Below, piece by piece: positions 10,454 through 19,276 of a stretch of 64,000 nt of DNA. This DNA comes from Alistipes finegoldii DSM 17242 (lineage in GTDB: Bacteria > Bacteroidota > Bacteroidia > Bacteroidales > Rikenellaceae). The DNA lies in assembly GCF_000265365.1 (NCBI RefSeq), contig NC_018011.1, positions 620,001 to 684,000 of the forward strand. The letters run 5' to 3'. Each line of letters opens with the position of its first letter. Position 1 is the stretch's first letter. Under the pieces are notes generated by a model. That model was given only the letters and a program-made list of their open reading frames with translations. It searched no databases and was not told the DNA's origin. Both the position numbers and the translations under genes were made by a program.

Positions 10454-10605
10454 CCTAAGGAATTTTATCTGAAGTATTAATAAGGGCTATCCCAAAAGGT
10501 CTAAAAGTAAATTTTATCCTTTCTGCAAGTATCTATAGGATGGCAACTGCATTTTTTTCTTTTTGGGCAGCCCTTATTAAAATTTATTCTTATTTTAGGT
10601 TATAT
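10448..10605. repeat. Nested inverted repeats, MITE-like, after the methylase-helicase gene
   Basis: An outer 11-bp inverted repeat (10448-10458 and 10595-10605) begins inside the stop region of the upstream gene. Inside it lies a 20-21-bp near-perfect inverted repeat (10477-10497 and 10561-10580) with TTAA outer ends, spanning 104 bases. No coding sequence lies inside. It could be a remnant of a short non-autonomous transposon or an extended terminator hairpin. Confidence 0.6.
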
Positions 10606-10944
10606 ACATTCATGTCCATTTATGTAAAAAATTCCTGCTGACCTTGTTTATGTCTTGTCAGTCACCATTTGCAAAACCATATTTGACCCTCAAAGAGGCT
10701 GAATTTGATAAGTAACTTGCTACATACTCATAATAAGGAGCTAAATAGAACACGAATGGGAAATACACAAATGCTAAACTAAAGAAGATATTGGCCAAAA
10801 TAAACGCTATACCGAGAGAGAAACTTGATTTTTCAACTTCCTAAAACGGTGTTGTTCAAACATTTCTACTTATTTGTACTTGCCAGTTGAACCTACGCTT
10901 CCCTAATAAAATGTCTATGGTAAAAAGTTAAAAAATCCTCCCAC

Positions 10945-10976
10945 TTTTGTTAGATATATTTTTTTGTGTAATTTTG
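10945..10976 (+). promoter_or_regulatory. tetQ promoter (Bacteroides -33/-7)
   Basis: TTTTG at 10945-10949 and TAATTTTG at 10969-10976 are separated by 19 bases, an exact fit to the Bacteroides TTTG-N19-TAnnTTTG consensus. The stretch 10606-10944 between the inverted repeats and this promoter is AT-rich, and I see no gene in it. Confidence 0.85.
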
Positions 10977-11062
10977 TAATCGTTATGCGGCAGTAATAAT
11001 ATACATATTAATACGAGTTAGTAATCCTGTAGTTCTCATATGCTACGAGGAGGTATTAAAAG
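10977..11062 (+). promoter_or_regulatory. tetQ leader with 3-codon leader peptide (translational attenuator)
   Basis: Right after the promoter is a tiny reading frame, ATG CGG CAG TAA, at 10985-10996. Complementary stretches follow, and a strong AGGAGG at 11048-11053 precedes the tetQ start. For CTnDOT it is established that tetQ-rteA-rteB is controlled by translational attenuation through a very short leader peptide. Tetracycline slows ribosomes on the leader and frees the ribosome-binding site. This leader fits that model; the exact hairpins are not derived here. Confidence 0.75.
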
Positions 11063-13036
11063 GTGCGTTTCGACAATGCATCTACTGTAGTATATTATTG
11101 CTTAATCCAAATGAATATTATAAATTTAGGAATTCTTGCTCACATTGATGCAGGAAAAACTTCCGTAACCGAGAATCTGCTGTTTGCCAGTGGAGCAACG
11201 GAAAAGTGCGGCCGTGTGGATAATGGTGACACCATAACGGACTCTATGGATATAGAGAAACGTAGAGGAATTACTGTCCGGGCTTCTACGACATCTATTA
11301 TCTGGAATGGAGTGAAATGCAATATCATTGACACTCCGGGACACATGGATTTTATTGCGGAAGTGGAGCGGACATTCAAAATGCTTGATGGAGCAGTCCT
11401 CATCTTATCCGCAAAGGAAGGCATACAAGCGCAGACAAAGTTGCTGTTCAGTACTTTACAAAAGCTGCAAATCCCGACAATTATATTTATCAATAAGATT
11501 GACCGTGCCGGTGTGAATTTGGAGCGTTTGTATATGGATATAAAAACAAATCTGTCGCAAGATGTCCTGTTTATGCAAACTGTTGTCGATGGATCGGTTT
11601 ATCCGGTTTGCTCCCAAACATATATAAAGGAAGAATACAAAGAATTTGTATGCAACCATGACGACGATATATTAGAACGATATTTGGCGGATAGCGAAAT
11701 TTCACCGGCTGATTATTGGAATACGATAATCGCTCTTGTGGCAAAAGCCAAAGTCTATCCGGTGCTACATGGATCAGCAATGTTCAATATCGGTATCAAT
11801 GAGTTGTTGGACGCCATTTCTTCTTTTATACTTCCTCCGGCATCAGTCTCAAACAGACTTTCAGCTTATCTCTATAAGATAGAGCATGACCCCAAAGGGC
11901 ATAAAAGAAGTTTTCTTAAAATAATTGACGGAAGTCTGAGACTTCGAGACGTTGTAAGAATCAACGATTCGGAAAAATTCATCAAGATTAAAAATCTAAA
12001 GACTATTTATCAGGGCAGAGAGATAAATGTTGATGAAGTGGGTGCCAATGATATCGCGATTGTAGAAGATATAGAAGATTTTCGAATCGGAGATTATTTA
12101 GGTGCTAAACCTTGTTTGATTCAAGGATTATCTCATCAGCATCCCGCTCTCAAATCCTCCGTCCGGCCAAATAAGCCCGAAGAGAGAAGCAAGGTGATAT
12201 CCGCTCTGAATACATTGTGGATTGAAGACCCGTCTTTGTCCTTTTCCATAAACTCATATAGTGATGAATTGGAAATCTCGTTATATGGTTTGACCCAAAA
12301 GGAAATCATACAGACATTGCTGGAAGAACGATTTTCCGTAAAGGTCCATTTTGATGAGATCAAGACTATCTACAAAGAACGACCTATAAAAAAGGTCAAT
12401 AAGATTATTCAGATCGAAGTACCACCCAACCCTTACTGGGCCACAATAGGGCTGACTCTTGAACCCTTACCGTTAGGGGCAGGGTTGCAAATCGAAAGTG
12501 ACATCTCCTATGGTTATCTGAACCATTCTTTTCAAAATGCCGTTTTTGAAGGGATTCGTATGTCTTGCCAATCTGGTTTACATGGATGGGAAGTGACAGA
12601 TCTGAAAGTAACTTTTACTCAAGCCGAGTATTATAGCCCGGTAAGTACACCTGCTGATTTCAGACAGCTGACCCCTTATGTCTTCAGGCTGGCTTTGCAA
12701 CAGTCAGGTGTGGACATTCTCGAACCGATGCTCTGTTTTGAGTTGCAGATACCCCAAGTAGCGAGTTCCAAAGCTATTACAGATTTGCAAAAACTGATGT
12801 CTGAGATTGAAGACATCAGTTGTAATAATGAGTGGTGTCATATTAAAGGGAAAGTTCCATTAAATACAAGTAAAGACTATGCCTCAGAAGTAAGTTCGTA
12901 CACTAAGGGCTTAGGCATTTTTATGGTTAAGCCATGTGGGTATCAAATAACAAAAGACGGTTATTCTGATAATATCCGCATGAACGAAAAAGATAAACTT
13001 TTATTCATGTTCCAAAAATCAATGTCATTAAAATAA
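11063..13036 (+). CDS. tetQ: Tetracycline resistance ribosomal protection protein Tet(Q)
   Basis: A 657-residue elongation-factor-G-like GTPase that removes tetracycline from the ribosome. GTPase motifs are G1 AHIDAGKTS (26-34), DTPGH (90-94) and NKID (144-147). The sequence is recognisably Tet(Q) along its whole length and looks intact. The start chosen is the GTG at 11063, 9 bases after AGGAGG. An ATG at 11111 would give the 641-residue form (MNIINLG) also used in published annotations. It shares one base with rteA (TAATG) and is expected to be co-transcribed with it under leader control. It is the only antibiotic resistance gene in the window. Confidence 0.98.
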
Positions 13037-15324
13037 TGGAGCGGTCAGGAAATTTCTATAAGGCAATACGGTTGGGATATATACTTATCTCCATTCTTAT
13101 CGGATGTATGGCATATAATAGCCTCTATGAATGGCAGGAGATAGAAGCATTAGAACTTGGCAATAAAAAAATAGACGAGCTCCGAAAAGAAATAAACAAT
13201 ATCAATATTCAAATGATAAAATTTTCTCTATTGGGTGAAACAATACTGGAATGGAACGATAAAGATATCGAGCATTACCATGCACGGCGTATGGCAATGG
13301 ACAGTATGCTCTGCCGTTTCAAGGCCACCTATCCAGCAGAGCGCATCGATAGTGTGCGCAGTCTTTTAGAGGATAAGGAACGACAGATGTTCCAGATAGT
13401 CCGGTTAATGGATGAACAACAATCTATTAACAAGAAGATAGCCAATCAAATTCCGGTTATTGTACAGAAAAGTGTGCAGGAACAGTCCAAAAAGCCAAAA
13501 CGAAAAGGTTTCTTAGGCATATTCGGCAAAAAAAAGGAAGTAACTCCAGCAGTATCAACCACTATCCTTCATTCGGTCAATAGAAACGTAATCAGCGAAC
13601 AGAAAGTGCAGGATCGCCAATTGTCGGAACAAGCCGACAGCCTTGCAGCTCGTAATGCAGAACTTAACAGACAACTGCAAGAATTGATTTGCCAAATAGA
13701 AGAAAAGGTACAAACCGAACTGCAAAGCCGGGAAAACGAAATAGTTGCCATGCGTGAAAAGTCATTTATGCAAGTAGGCGGTTTAATGGGATTCGTTCTT
13801 CTATTGTTGTTAATTTCCTACATCATCATACATCGTGATGCAAAAAGCATTAAACAATACAAGCACAAGACAACTGATTTGATAAGGCAACTGGAACAAT
13901 CCGTACAACGGAACGAGGCACTGATAACGTCAAGGAAGAAGGCGGTACATACTATCACCCATGAACTGCGCACACCGCTGACAGCAATAACAGGCTATGC
14001 CGGACTGATACGGAAAGAACAGTGTGAGGATAAGTCCGGGCAGTATATCCAAAACATACTGCAATCCTCCGACCGTATGCGGGATATGCTTAACACTTTG
14101 CTTGACTTCTTCCGCCTGGACAACGGCAAGGAACAGCCCCGTCTGTCACCCTGCCGGATTTCAGCAATCACGCACACACTTGAAACGGAGTTCATGCCTG
14201 TTGCCGTGAACAAAGGGCTGTCCTTGTCCGTGAAGACTGGACACGATGCCATTGTATTGACCGACAAAGAGCGAATAATACAAATCGGGAATAACCTGCT
14301 GTCAAACGCTGTCAAGTTCACAGAAGAAGGCGGTGTTTCTTTGATTACTGAATATGATAATGGAGTTCTGACACTGGTCGTTGAAGATACAGGTACAGGC
14401 ATGACAGAAGAGGAACAGAAACAAGCGTTCGGTGCGTTTGAACGTCTATCAAATGCCGCCGCAAAGGAGGGTTTCGGGCTTGGGCTTGCCATAATGCGTA
14501 ATATTGTGTCGATGCTTGGCGGAACAATCCGTTTAGACAGCAAGAAAGGGAAAGGCAGTCGTTTCACAGTTGAAATTTCTATGCAGGAAGCTGAAGAACA
14601 GCTTGGATATACAAGCAATACACCTGTTTATCATAACAATAAATTCCATGATGTTGTCGCCATTGACAATGATGAGGTATTACTTCTGATGCTGAAAGAG
14701 ATGTATTCCCAAGAAGGAATACACTGCGACACTTGCACCGATGCTGCGGCACTGATGGAAATGATACGCCAGAAAGAATACAGCCTGTTGCTGACAGACT
14801 TGAATATGCCCGATATAAACGGTTTCGAATTGCTGGAACTGTTGCGTTCGTCCAACGTGGGCAATTCACCAACAATCCCGGTGGTTGTGGCAACCGCTTC
14901 GGGCAGTTGTAACAAAGGGGAACTATTGGCAAAAGGCTTTGCCGGATGCCTGTTCAAACCGTTCTCCATATCGGAACTGATGGAGGTTTCCGACAGGTGT
15001 GCCATAAAAGCGACACCGGACGGGAAACCGGACTTTTCCGCCTTATTGTCCTATGGCAATGAAGCCGTCATGCTGGAAAAGTTGATAACTGAAACAGAAA
15101 AGGAAATGCAGGCGGTACGGGATGCAGCAAAAGAAAAAGACCTGCAAAAGCTGGATTCCCTGATCCACCACCTGCGCAGTTCGTGGGAGGTGCTCCGTGC
15201 CGACCAACCGCTGAATGTACTTTACGGATTGCTTCGTGGCGATGCTCTCCCGGATGGTGAAGCGTTAAGCCATGCCGTGACTGCCGTATGGCTGTCAATG
15301 GCGGTGAAACGGCTGCTTTCATAG
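13036..15324 (+). CDS. rteA: RteA hybrid sensor kinase, C-terminus replaced at a rearrangement junction
   Basis: RteA is the sensor of the RteA/RteB system that drives excision and transfer of CTnDOT-type elements. Visible parts, in order: a membrane segment near 13-26, a periplasmic coiled coil, a second membrane segment near 246-262, HisKA with the phospho-acceptor H309 (THELRTPL), an HATPase domain, a receiver with D588 (LLLTDLNMP), and an HPt-like helix (IHHLRSSWEVLRAD). Up to about base 15,284 it matches RteA. The last residues (roughly LSMAVKRLLS) come from the opposite strand of a different gene cluster, and rteB does not follow. The lost tail is short, so the kinase might still work, but its response-regulator partner is absent here. 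Confidence 0.85.
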   Translation: MERSGNFYKAIRLGYILISILIGCMAYNSLYEWQEIEALELGNKKIDELRKEINNINIQMIKFSLLGETILEWNDKDIEHYHARRMAMDSMLCRFKATYPAERIDSVRSLLEDKERQMFQIVRLMDEQQSINKKIANQIPVIVQKSVQEQSKKPKRKGFLGIFGKKKEVTPAVSTTILHSVNRNVISEQKVQDRQLSEQADSLAARNAELNRQLQELICQIEEKVQTELQSRENEIVAMREKSFMQVGGLMGFVLLLLLISYIIIHRDAKSIKQYKHKTTDLIRQLEQSVQRNEALITSRKKAVHTITHELRTPLTAITGYAGLIRKEQCEDKSGQYIQNILQSSDRMRDMLNTLLDFFRLDNGKEQPRLSPCRISAITHTLETEFMPVAVNKGLSLSVKTGHDAIVLTDKERIIQIGNNLLSNAVKFTEEGGVSLITEYDNGVLTLVVEDTGTGMTEEEQKQAFGAFERLSNAAAKEGFGLGLAIMRNIVSMLGGTIRLDSKKGKGSRFTVEISMQEAEEQLGYTSNTPVYHNNKFHDVVAIDNDEVLLLMLKEMYSQEGIHCDTCTDAAALMEMIRQKEYSLLLTDLNMPDINGFELLELLRSSNVGNSPTIPVVVATASGSCNKGELLAKGFAGCLFKPFSISELMEVSDRCAIKATPDGKPDFSALLSYGNEAVMLEKLITETEKEMQAVRDAAKEKDLQKLDSLIHHLRSSWEVLRADQPLNVLYGLLRGDALPDGEALSHAVTAVWLSMAVKRLLS

Positions 15325-15446
15325 CTGTCTATCCACCCCTTCAGGGTATCAACTCCCCACGCTTCCGCATCGTCAAAGATGCCGTCCAATGCCTTGATAG
15401 GCTCGCTGAATCTGACGATCAGTGTTTGGTAGCCTGCCACGTTCAT
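15285..15446 (-). pseudogene. Small conjugative-element gene, 3' end lost at the rteA junction
   Basis: On the minus strand a gene starts at ATG 15446 with a strong ribosome-binding site (AAGGAGG upstream). Its first residues are MNVAGYQTLIVRFSEPIKAL, and the native frame runs to about SRFTAIDSHTAV. Beyond that the frame runs into antisense rteA sequence as far as 15222, so the native C-terminus is missing. The start overlaps the stop of the DUF3873 gene by 4 bases (ATGA), marking an operon. Function is unknown. Confidence 0.6.
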
Positions 15447-15673
15447 CGCTTGCCCTCCTTTCCTTCCTTTGCCGTCAGCCACTTGTCCCGTGCGGTTCGG
15501 CACTCGTCCAACGTGGGTTTGACACAAGAGAACAACTCTCCGTCCGTGTGGCGGTAATCGTATTGCACAAGTGTTCGCCTGCGTCTGCCAATACCCATTT
15601 GAAATTTCTCGTATTTCTCCGTACCTGCTTCCGTGCAGGTACTTACTCCGTTGATTGTCATTCGTGTACTCAT
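15443..15673 (-). CDS. DUF3873-like small protein
   Basis: A 76-residue protein beginning MSTRMTINGVSTCTEAGTEK. The MTINGVSTCTEAGTE and YDYRHTDGELFSCV segments are those of the DUF3873 family carried by Bacteroidetes conjugative transposons. There is no signal peptide or membrane segment. It is the second-last gene of the leftward cluster, overlapping the broken gene at 15446. Function is unknown. Confidence 0.7.
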   Translation of the reverse strand: MSTRMTINGVSTCTEAGTEKYEKFQMGIGRRRRTLVQYDYRHTDGELFSCVKPTLDECRTARDKWLTAKEGKEGKR

Positions 15674-15693
15674 AATCGTTGTTTTTTAGATGG

Positions 15694-15951
15694 TTAGAAA
15701 TGTACTGACAACACTCTGTTCTGCATCACCATATCGGGATTGCTTGTGTAGCGTTGGTGCAGGTAGAAATGGTGTGAGCCGAAGCCGTAAAGAAAGAACT
15801 TGTCAAGTTCGTGCTTCTCGGAAAAGTCTTTTACGCTTGCTCTTAACTGCTCCTCACTCTGACAAAGAGTGAGGAGGTTTATAAATTCAAGGAACATCGA
15901 GGGGATTTTATCGTCCCACAAACAAATCATACTTTCAATTCTTACTTCCAT
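15694..15951 (-). CDS. Hypothetical conjugative-element protein
   Basis: An 85-residue soluble protein (MEVRIESMICLWDDKIPSMF...) that I cannot place in a named family. It sits in the same leftward gene string as the PcfJ, PcfK and DUF3873 genes, 24 bases after PcfJ and 20 bases before DUF3873. The C-terminal part is rich in His, Tyr and Phe (FFLYGFGSHHFYLHQRY). Operon context is the only support for a role in the element. Confidence 0.6.
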   Translation of the reverse strand: MEVRIESMICLWDDKIPSMFLEFINLLTLCQSEEQLRASVKDFSEKHELDKFFLYGFGSHHFYLHQRYTSNPDMVMQNRVLSVHF

Positions 15952-15975
15952 GCTGTTATGTATTATAAGTTGATA

Positions 15976-17259
15976 TTATGCTGCGTTCATACGCTGACGG
16001 ATAAGTCCGGCATTGTCCTCCACAAGTCGGATGATGCGGTCGTGGTACTCGGTATTGGAATTGCATACCCCTCTGCTCTGTACCACTTTCAGCGTTTTCA
16101 AACTGACTTCTATCGTTTCAATCCGTTTGCCTTCAATGGTGGCGGATAGGATGAGAGAGTTTGCCTTGTTGTGATAACCGCCCACGCAATGGTGCATCAG
16201 CCGTCCTTCCTCAATCATTTCCTCCACGCTTTCAATGACTTTGACAAGAATAAGGTTGTCGGAAAATACAAGCCCGAAGAACATTCCTTTGTCTTTCAGA
16301 TAGTTCTTCTCGTCCTCAATCGCCTTTTGCCGTTGCTGTTCCGTCCGCTCACGCTCCCTTTGCAGGTTGCGCTTTGCCACCAACTTGTCGTGTTCCGCTT
16401 TGAGGTCGGCAGGGCAGACGTATTTCGGGCTGTTCGTGTCCTTGCCAAAATGACGCAGGAGGTCTATGGTGTCGCACCATACGGAGCCGTCTGAAATGGT
16501 GTAACCATTGCGGATGCAAATCTTGACGGATGCCCAATATTGCTCCATGTCAAAGGAACTGCGAATATAGTGGCTCAACATGGCGTATTGCCCTGCCTTC
16601 AAGAGTGTTTCGGCTTGGCTGTCGGAAAGGATAGCCGTGAAAAGGTCATACGGCAGTGTGTTGTGATAGTCCCCGTTGAAACCGTTGCGTTTCAGTTCGG
16701 GGATGAAACGCTGTCGGGGATAGGTACACACAGGTGCTATATCGTATGCGTGAAGTCCGTTGTTCTTGCGCACCTCCATGTCGCTGTATTCCGCCCATTG
16801 GTCGTAATACAACATTGACATACCACGAAGTCGGGCAACGGTGGTGGTTGTGCCTTTGGGCGAAATCCACCTCTGCACCACTTCATAAATGGAATACTCG
16901 GCTGCTTGCCCTGCCTTGTATCGGGACTTGACGAAGAAGAAGCGTATCACTTGATACTGCTTGCTGGTGGTGACAATGGAGAAGTATTCATTCTCGCTGA
17001 AAACGCTCTTTCGGGTGCGCAACGCTTCCAACTGCATACCGCAATGGGGGCAGATACATCCGCAAAGGGTGTCTGCAAGGTCGTGGTCGCTCTTCCACGA
17101 ATGTCCGCACTCGGTACAGATGTTCGTGCCGTCCGCTCTCTTGATTGCGTAGTGCTTGAAGCAATGACGGAAAGCGTATGCCTTTTGCGTGGCGGTCAAT
17201 CTCGGTAGTCGCTTGCTCAGATGTGCGACTTCCTGCTGTATGTGTGTTCTCGGTTTCAT
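15976..17259 (-). CDS. PcfJ-like protein with zinc ribbons
   Basis: A 427-residue protein resembling PcfJ, a protein named from the enterococcal pCF10 conjugation region and common in Bacteroidetes conjugative elements. Near the N-terminus are Cys pairs (CTECGHSW around 47-54 and CICPHCGM around 68-75) that form a likely zinc ribbon. The C-terminal PcfJ part (about 330-427) carries HHCVGGYHNKANSLILSATIEGKRIETIE. The biochemical role is not established. Its ATG overlaps the PcfK stop by 4 bases, so the pair is co-translated. Confidence 0.85.
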   Translation of the reverse strand: MKPRTHIQQEVAHLSKRLPRLTATQKAYAFRHCFKHYAIKRADGTNICTECGHSWKSDHDLADTLCGCICPHCGMQLEALRTRKSVFSENEYFSIVTTSKQYQVIRFFFVKSRYKAGQAAEYSIYEVVQRWISPKGTTTTVARLRGMSMLYYDQWAEYSDMEVRKNNGLHAYDIAPVCTYPRQRFIPELKRNGFNGDYHNTLPYDLFTAILSDSQAETLLKAGQYAMLSHYIRSSFDMEQYWASVKICIRNGYTISDGSVWCDTIDLLRHFGKDTNSPKYVCPADLKAEHDKLVAKRNLQRERERTEQQRQKAIEDEKNYLKDKGMFFGLVFSDNLILVKVIESVEEMIEEGRLMHHCVGGYHNKANSLILSATIEGKRIETIEVSLKTLKVVQSRGVCNSNTEYHDRIIRLVEDNAGLIRQRMNAA

Positions 17260-17684
17260 AAGCCTAAATCAAATAATGAGGGTTGTTGTATTTCTTGGAT
17301 GGTCGCTTTGGTGGCGGTTCTCGGCTTGTTGCGGTTCTGCAACTTGCGGAGTTCCTCGTCTTGGTATTGTCGGATAGCGTTCTGACGTGCTTCCGCCTTT
17401 TCCTCTGCGGTGAGTTCCACCACATGGTTCACGGCTACTTGGCATTGGATAGGCTTGCCCACCTCTATCTCGTTCTCGTCATAGTAATGTACGGCTTGTC
17501 CGTATATCTCCCCGTCCGTGAAGCCGTTGCAACCGCTTTTCTGCACATAGTTCAGAATGTAGGTCACGCAATCGTCTATGTTCTTGGCAGGGTTACGGTA
17601 TTTCTTGGCAAAGAGCGCATCTTCCGCTGCACGTTGCTCCAAATACATCTGTATCGTTCTCTTGAAATGGTCTGTCGTTTTCAT
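17256..17684 (-). CDS. PcfK-like protein
   Basis: A 142-residue protein of the PcfK type, usually paired with PcfJ in conjugative plasmids and transposons. The visible pattern is an N-terminal helix (MKTTDHFKRTIQMYLEQRAAED), a conserved DDCVTYILNYVQKSGCNGFTDGEIYGQAVHYYDE block, and a basic tail. In pCF10-type systems PcfK is a soluble helper of unknown mechanism. It ends in the PcfJ start (ATGA overlap). Confidence 0.85.
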   Translation of the reverse strand: MKTTDHFKRTIQMYLEQRAAEDALFAKKYRNPAKNIDDCVTYILNYVQKSGCNGFTDGEIYGQAVHYYDENEIEVGKPIQCQVAVNHVVELTAEEKAEARQNAIRQYQDEELRKLQNRNKPRTATKATIQEIQQPSLFDLGL

Positions 17685-17700
17685 ATCGTTATCGGTAAGA

Positions 17701-17934
17701 TTAAAGGGTGAATAACCAAAGGATGAAGCCGAAGAAGGCGATTGCGGAAAGGATAGCCACGATTATGCCTATCGCCACTCGGAACACTCCGTTTACTATC
17801 TCTCTGACGATGCCCCAAAGGATGCCGAACACCCAAAGGGCGGTGCGCATGATTAGGGCGCATATCGCAAGCCCTATGTATTGCGCCACTTGTCTGAAGT
17901 CTGCCGTTGCTGTCATATCCTCGCTATTTTTCAA
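17701..17934 (-). CDS. Small inner-membrane protein of the conjugative element
   Basis: A 77-residue protein with two predicted membrane segments (about 15-35 and 50-75), the second rich in Ile, Val and Ala. It has no signal peptide or catalytic motif. Its start overlaps the end of the upstream 111-residue gene by 11 bases, and it precedes PcfK by 16 bases, so it belongs to the same leftward operon. I do not recognise a family. Confidence 0.65.
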   Translation of the reverse strand: MKNSEDMTATADFRQVAQYIGLAICALIMRTALWVFGILWGIVREIVNGVFRVAIGIIVAILSAIAFFGFILWLFTL

Positions 17935-18259
17935 GTTCTACAATGTTGTCTATCCTGCCGTATAGGTATCTGCGAAGTCCGGTCTTGTCCGTTGCCTTGT
18001 ATTCCGTCCAACGTCCGTATTGGCACACGAGAAACGTGCGGAGTACATCGGAGAAGTCAAACCTCCAGCCTTGCAGGGGGACTGCGCTCTTGAAATAGGT
18101 GTTGCTATTCACCTTTTCGGTGAGCCAATCTTTTTCCTCTCGGTTCATCTGTCCTCCGTTGTTCAGTTTTTCACGAAGGATGTAAACCTTACTGCCTTTC
18201 AGTGCTTCCAATGTCGGCACTTCCCAAGCCACGAATTTTGTTGCCATTGTTGTTCCCAT
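17924..18259 (-). CDS. Hypothetical protein, first gene of the PcfK/PcfJ operon
   Basis: A 111-residue soluble protein (MGTTMATKFVAWEVPTLEAL...) and the first gene of the leftward string. The start could also be the second Met (MATKF). It is rich in aromatic and charged residues, with WRFDFSDVLRTFLVCQYGRW near the C-terminal third. I do not recognise a family. A promoter should lie in 18,260-18,400, but no clear -33/-7 pair stands out. Confidence 0.6.
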   Translation of the reverse strand: MGTTMATKFVAWEVPTLEALKGSKVYILREKLNNGGQMNREEKDWLTEKVNSNTYFKSAVPLQGWRFDFSDVLRTFLVCQYGRWTEYKATDKTGLRRYLYGRIDNIVELEK

Positions 18260-18689
18260 ATCTGTTCTGTTTTTGATTTTTATTTTTTATGCGGATTCAA
18301 GAGCTGAGGGAGTTGAGTTTCAAACTATCTTATCTGCCTCTCGTTTATCCGACATTTTTTTTAATGCGTCTTTCTGTCGCATCGGTCGTTTTCGTTTCGG
18401 GTGCTTAAAAAGGTAGGGATTAGGGAATGCAAGGTTTTTTCGGGAAAAATACTACCCGCAGGGCTGGAGATTTTTCCCGAAAACAGGAGGCTTGACCTTG
18501 CTTTCCCGTCAAATCCCGGAGTTACCTTTGCGCCCAGAACGGAAATGACTGCCTGATGCGGCTTACTGAAAGGCGCGAAAATGGAGGTAAACGGAAGTAG
18601 AGGCAGATTATACAGGAAACTTCAAAAGAGAAATCCGTGAAAAAAGGAAGTCCCCAACAAAAAAAAGACATAGCCGGTAGCGTGAAACC

Positions 18690-18778
18690 GGGCAAACCAC
18701 CTGCAAGGAAGTATGGTTTTATCTGTCCGGCCGGACGTGTCGGGGCGGGCAGATAAAATCATTCTTCCCGGTTTGCCT
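18690..18778. repeat. Long imperfect hairpin in the gene-free stretch 18,260-19,276
   Basis: Inner arms 18707-18729 and 18746-18768 (23 bp, three mismatches) are extended by outer arms 18690-18698 and 18770-18778, giving a nested hairpin of about 90 bases. Apart from this and the next two hairpins, I see no gene in 18,260-19,276. The stretch could hold a transfer origin, a structured RNA or protein-binding sites. Confidence 0.65.
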
Positions 18779-18916
18779 GCTGTGGGTGACGGCTTGTTCC
18801 ATTTATGGGCAAGCGGTCATACACGGCTTTCCGCTTCCGGCTCAAAGGAACAGCGAAAAAGAAAAATTATCTGAAAAGCCGTAAAAACACCTCTTTGGCA
18901 TAAGCACAAAAGAAAT

Positions 18917-18970
18917 GGGCTTTGCCTCATCAGTCTAAACTGTTGCTTAGGCGTGAGGCAAAGCCCTTTT
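18917..18970 (+). terminator. Strong terminator-like hairpin without an upstream gene
   Basis: A 13-bp perfect stem (18917-18929 with 18954-18966) with a 24-base loop is followed by TTTT. No protein gene ends upstream on the plus strand, so it may end a non-coding transcript or read from the other strand. Confidence 0.6.
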
Positions 18971-18986
18971 CTCCGCTTATGCAGTA

Positions 18987-19033
18987 GTCGGCACACGTTC
19001 GTTCAAAATCCTTTTGGGCGATGGTGTGCCGAC
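18987..19033. repeat. 10-bp perfect inverted repeat
   Basis: 18987-18996 pairs perfectly with 19024-19033. The loop contains a smaller fold-back (AAAATCCTTTTGG). It is the third strong hairpin within 350 bases. Confidence 0.55.
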
Positions 19034-19276
19034 GAATAAAGCCGCTTTTACGGAAAAATTTGTATGAGATAGAAAAAATCAGGGAGATTCATATCAAAAT
19101 CTCCCGTTTTATTGTTACTTTTGCATATGAAGAGTTCTTTGAAGGTTACGCAACGCGCAGAGGAATAATGCAGCAGATAACTAACTAAATCGTAACCTAT
19201 TACTATCATGAGCATCTAACCTACGCTCATTTCCAATAAATTACACTCTTTTCGTAACTTCGAAAGTACAATTATA

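Noticed and set aside
15222..15446. Whole minus-strand frame, with its tail, as an intact gene
   Set aside because: The last part is antisense to rteA, so the tail is an accident of the junction.
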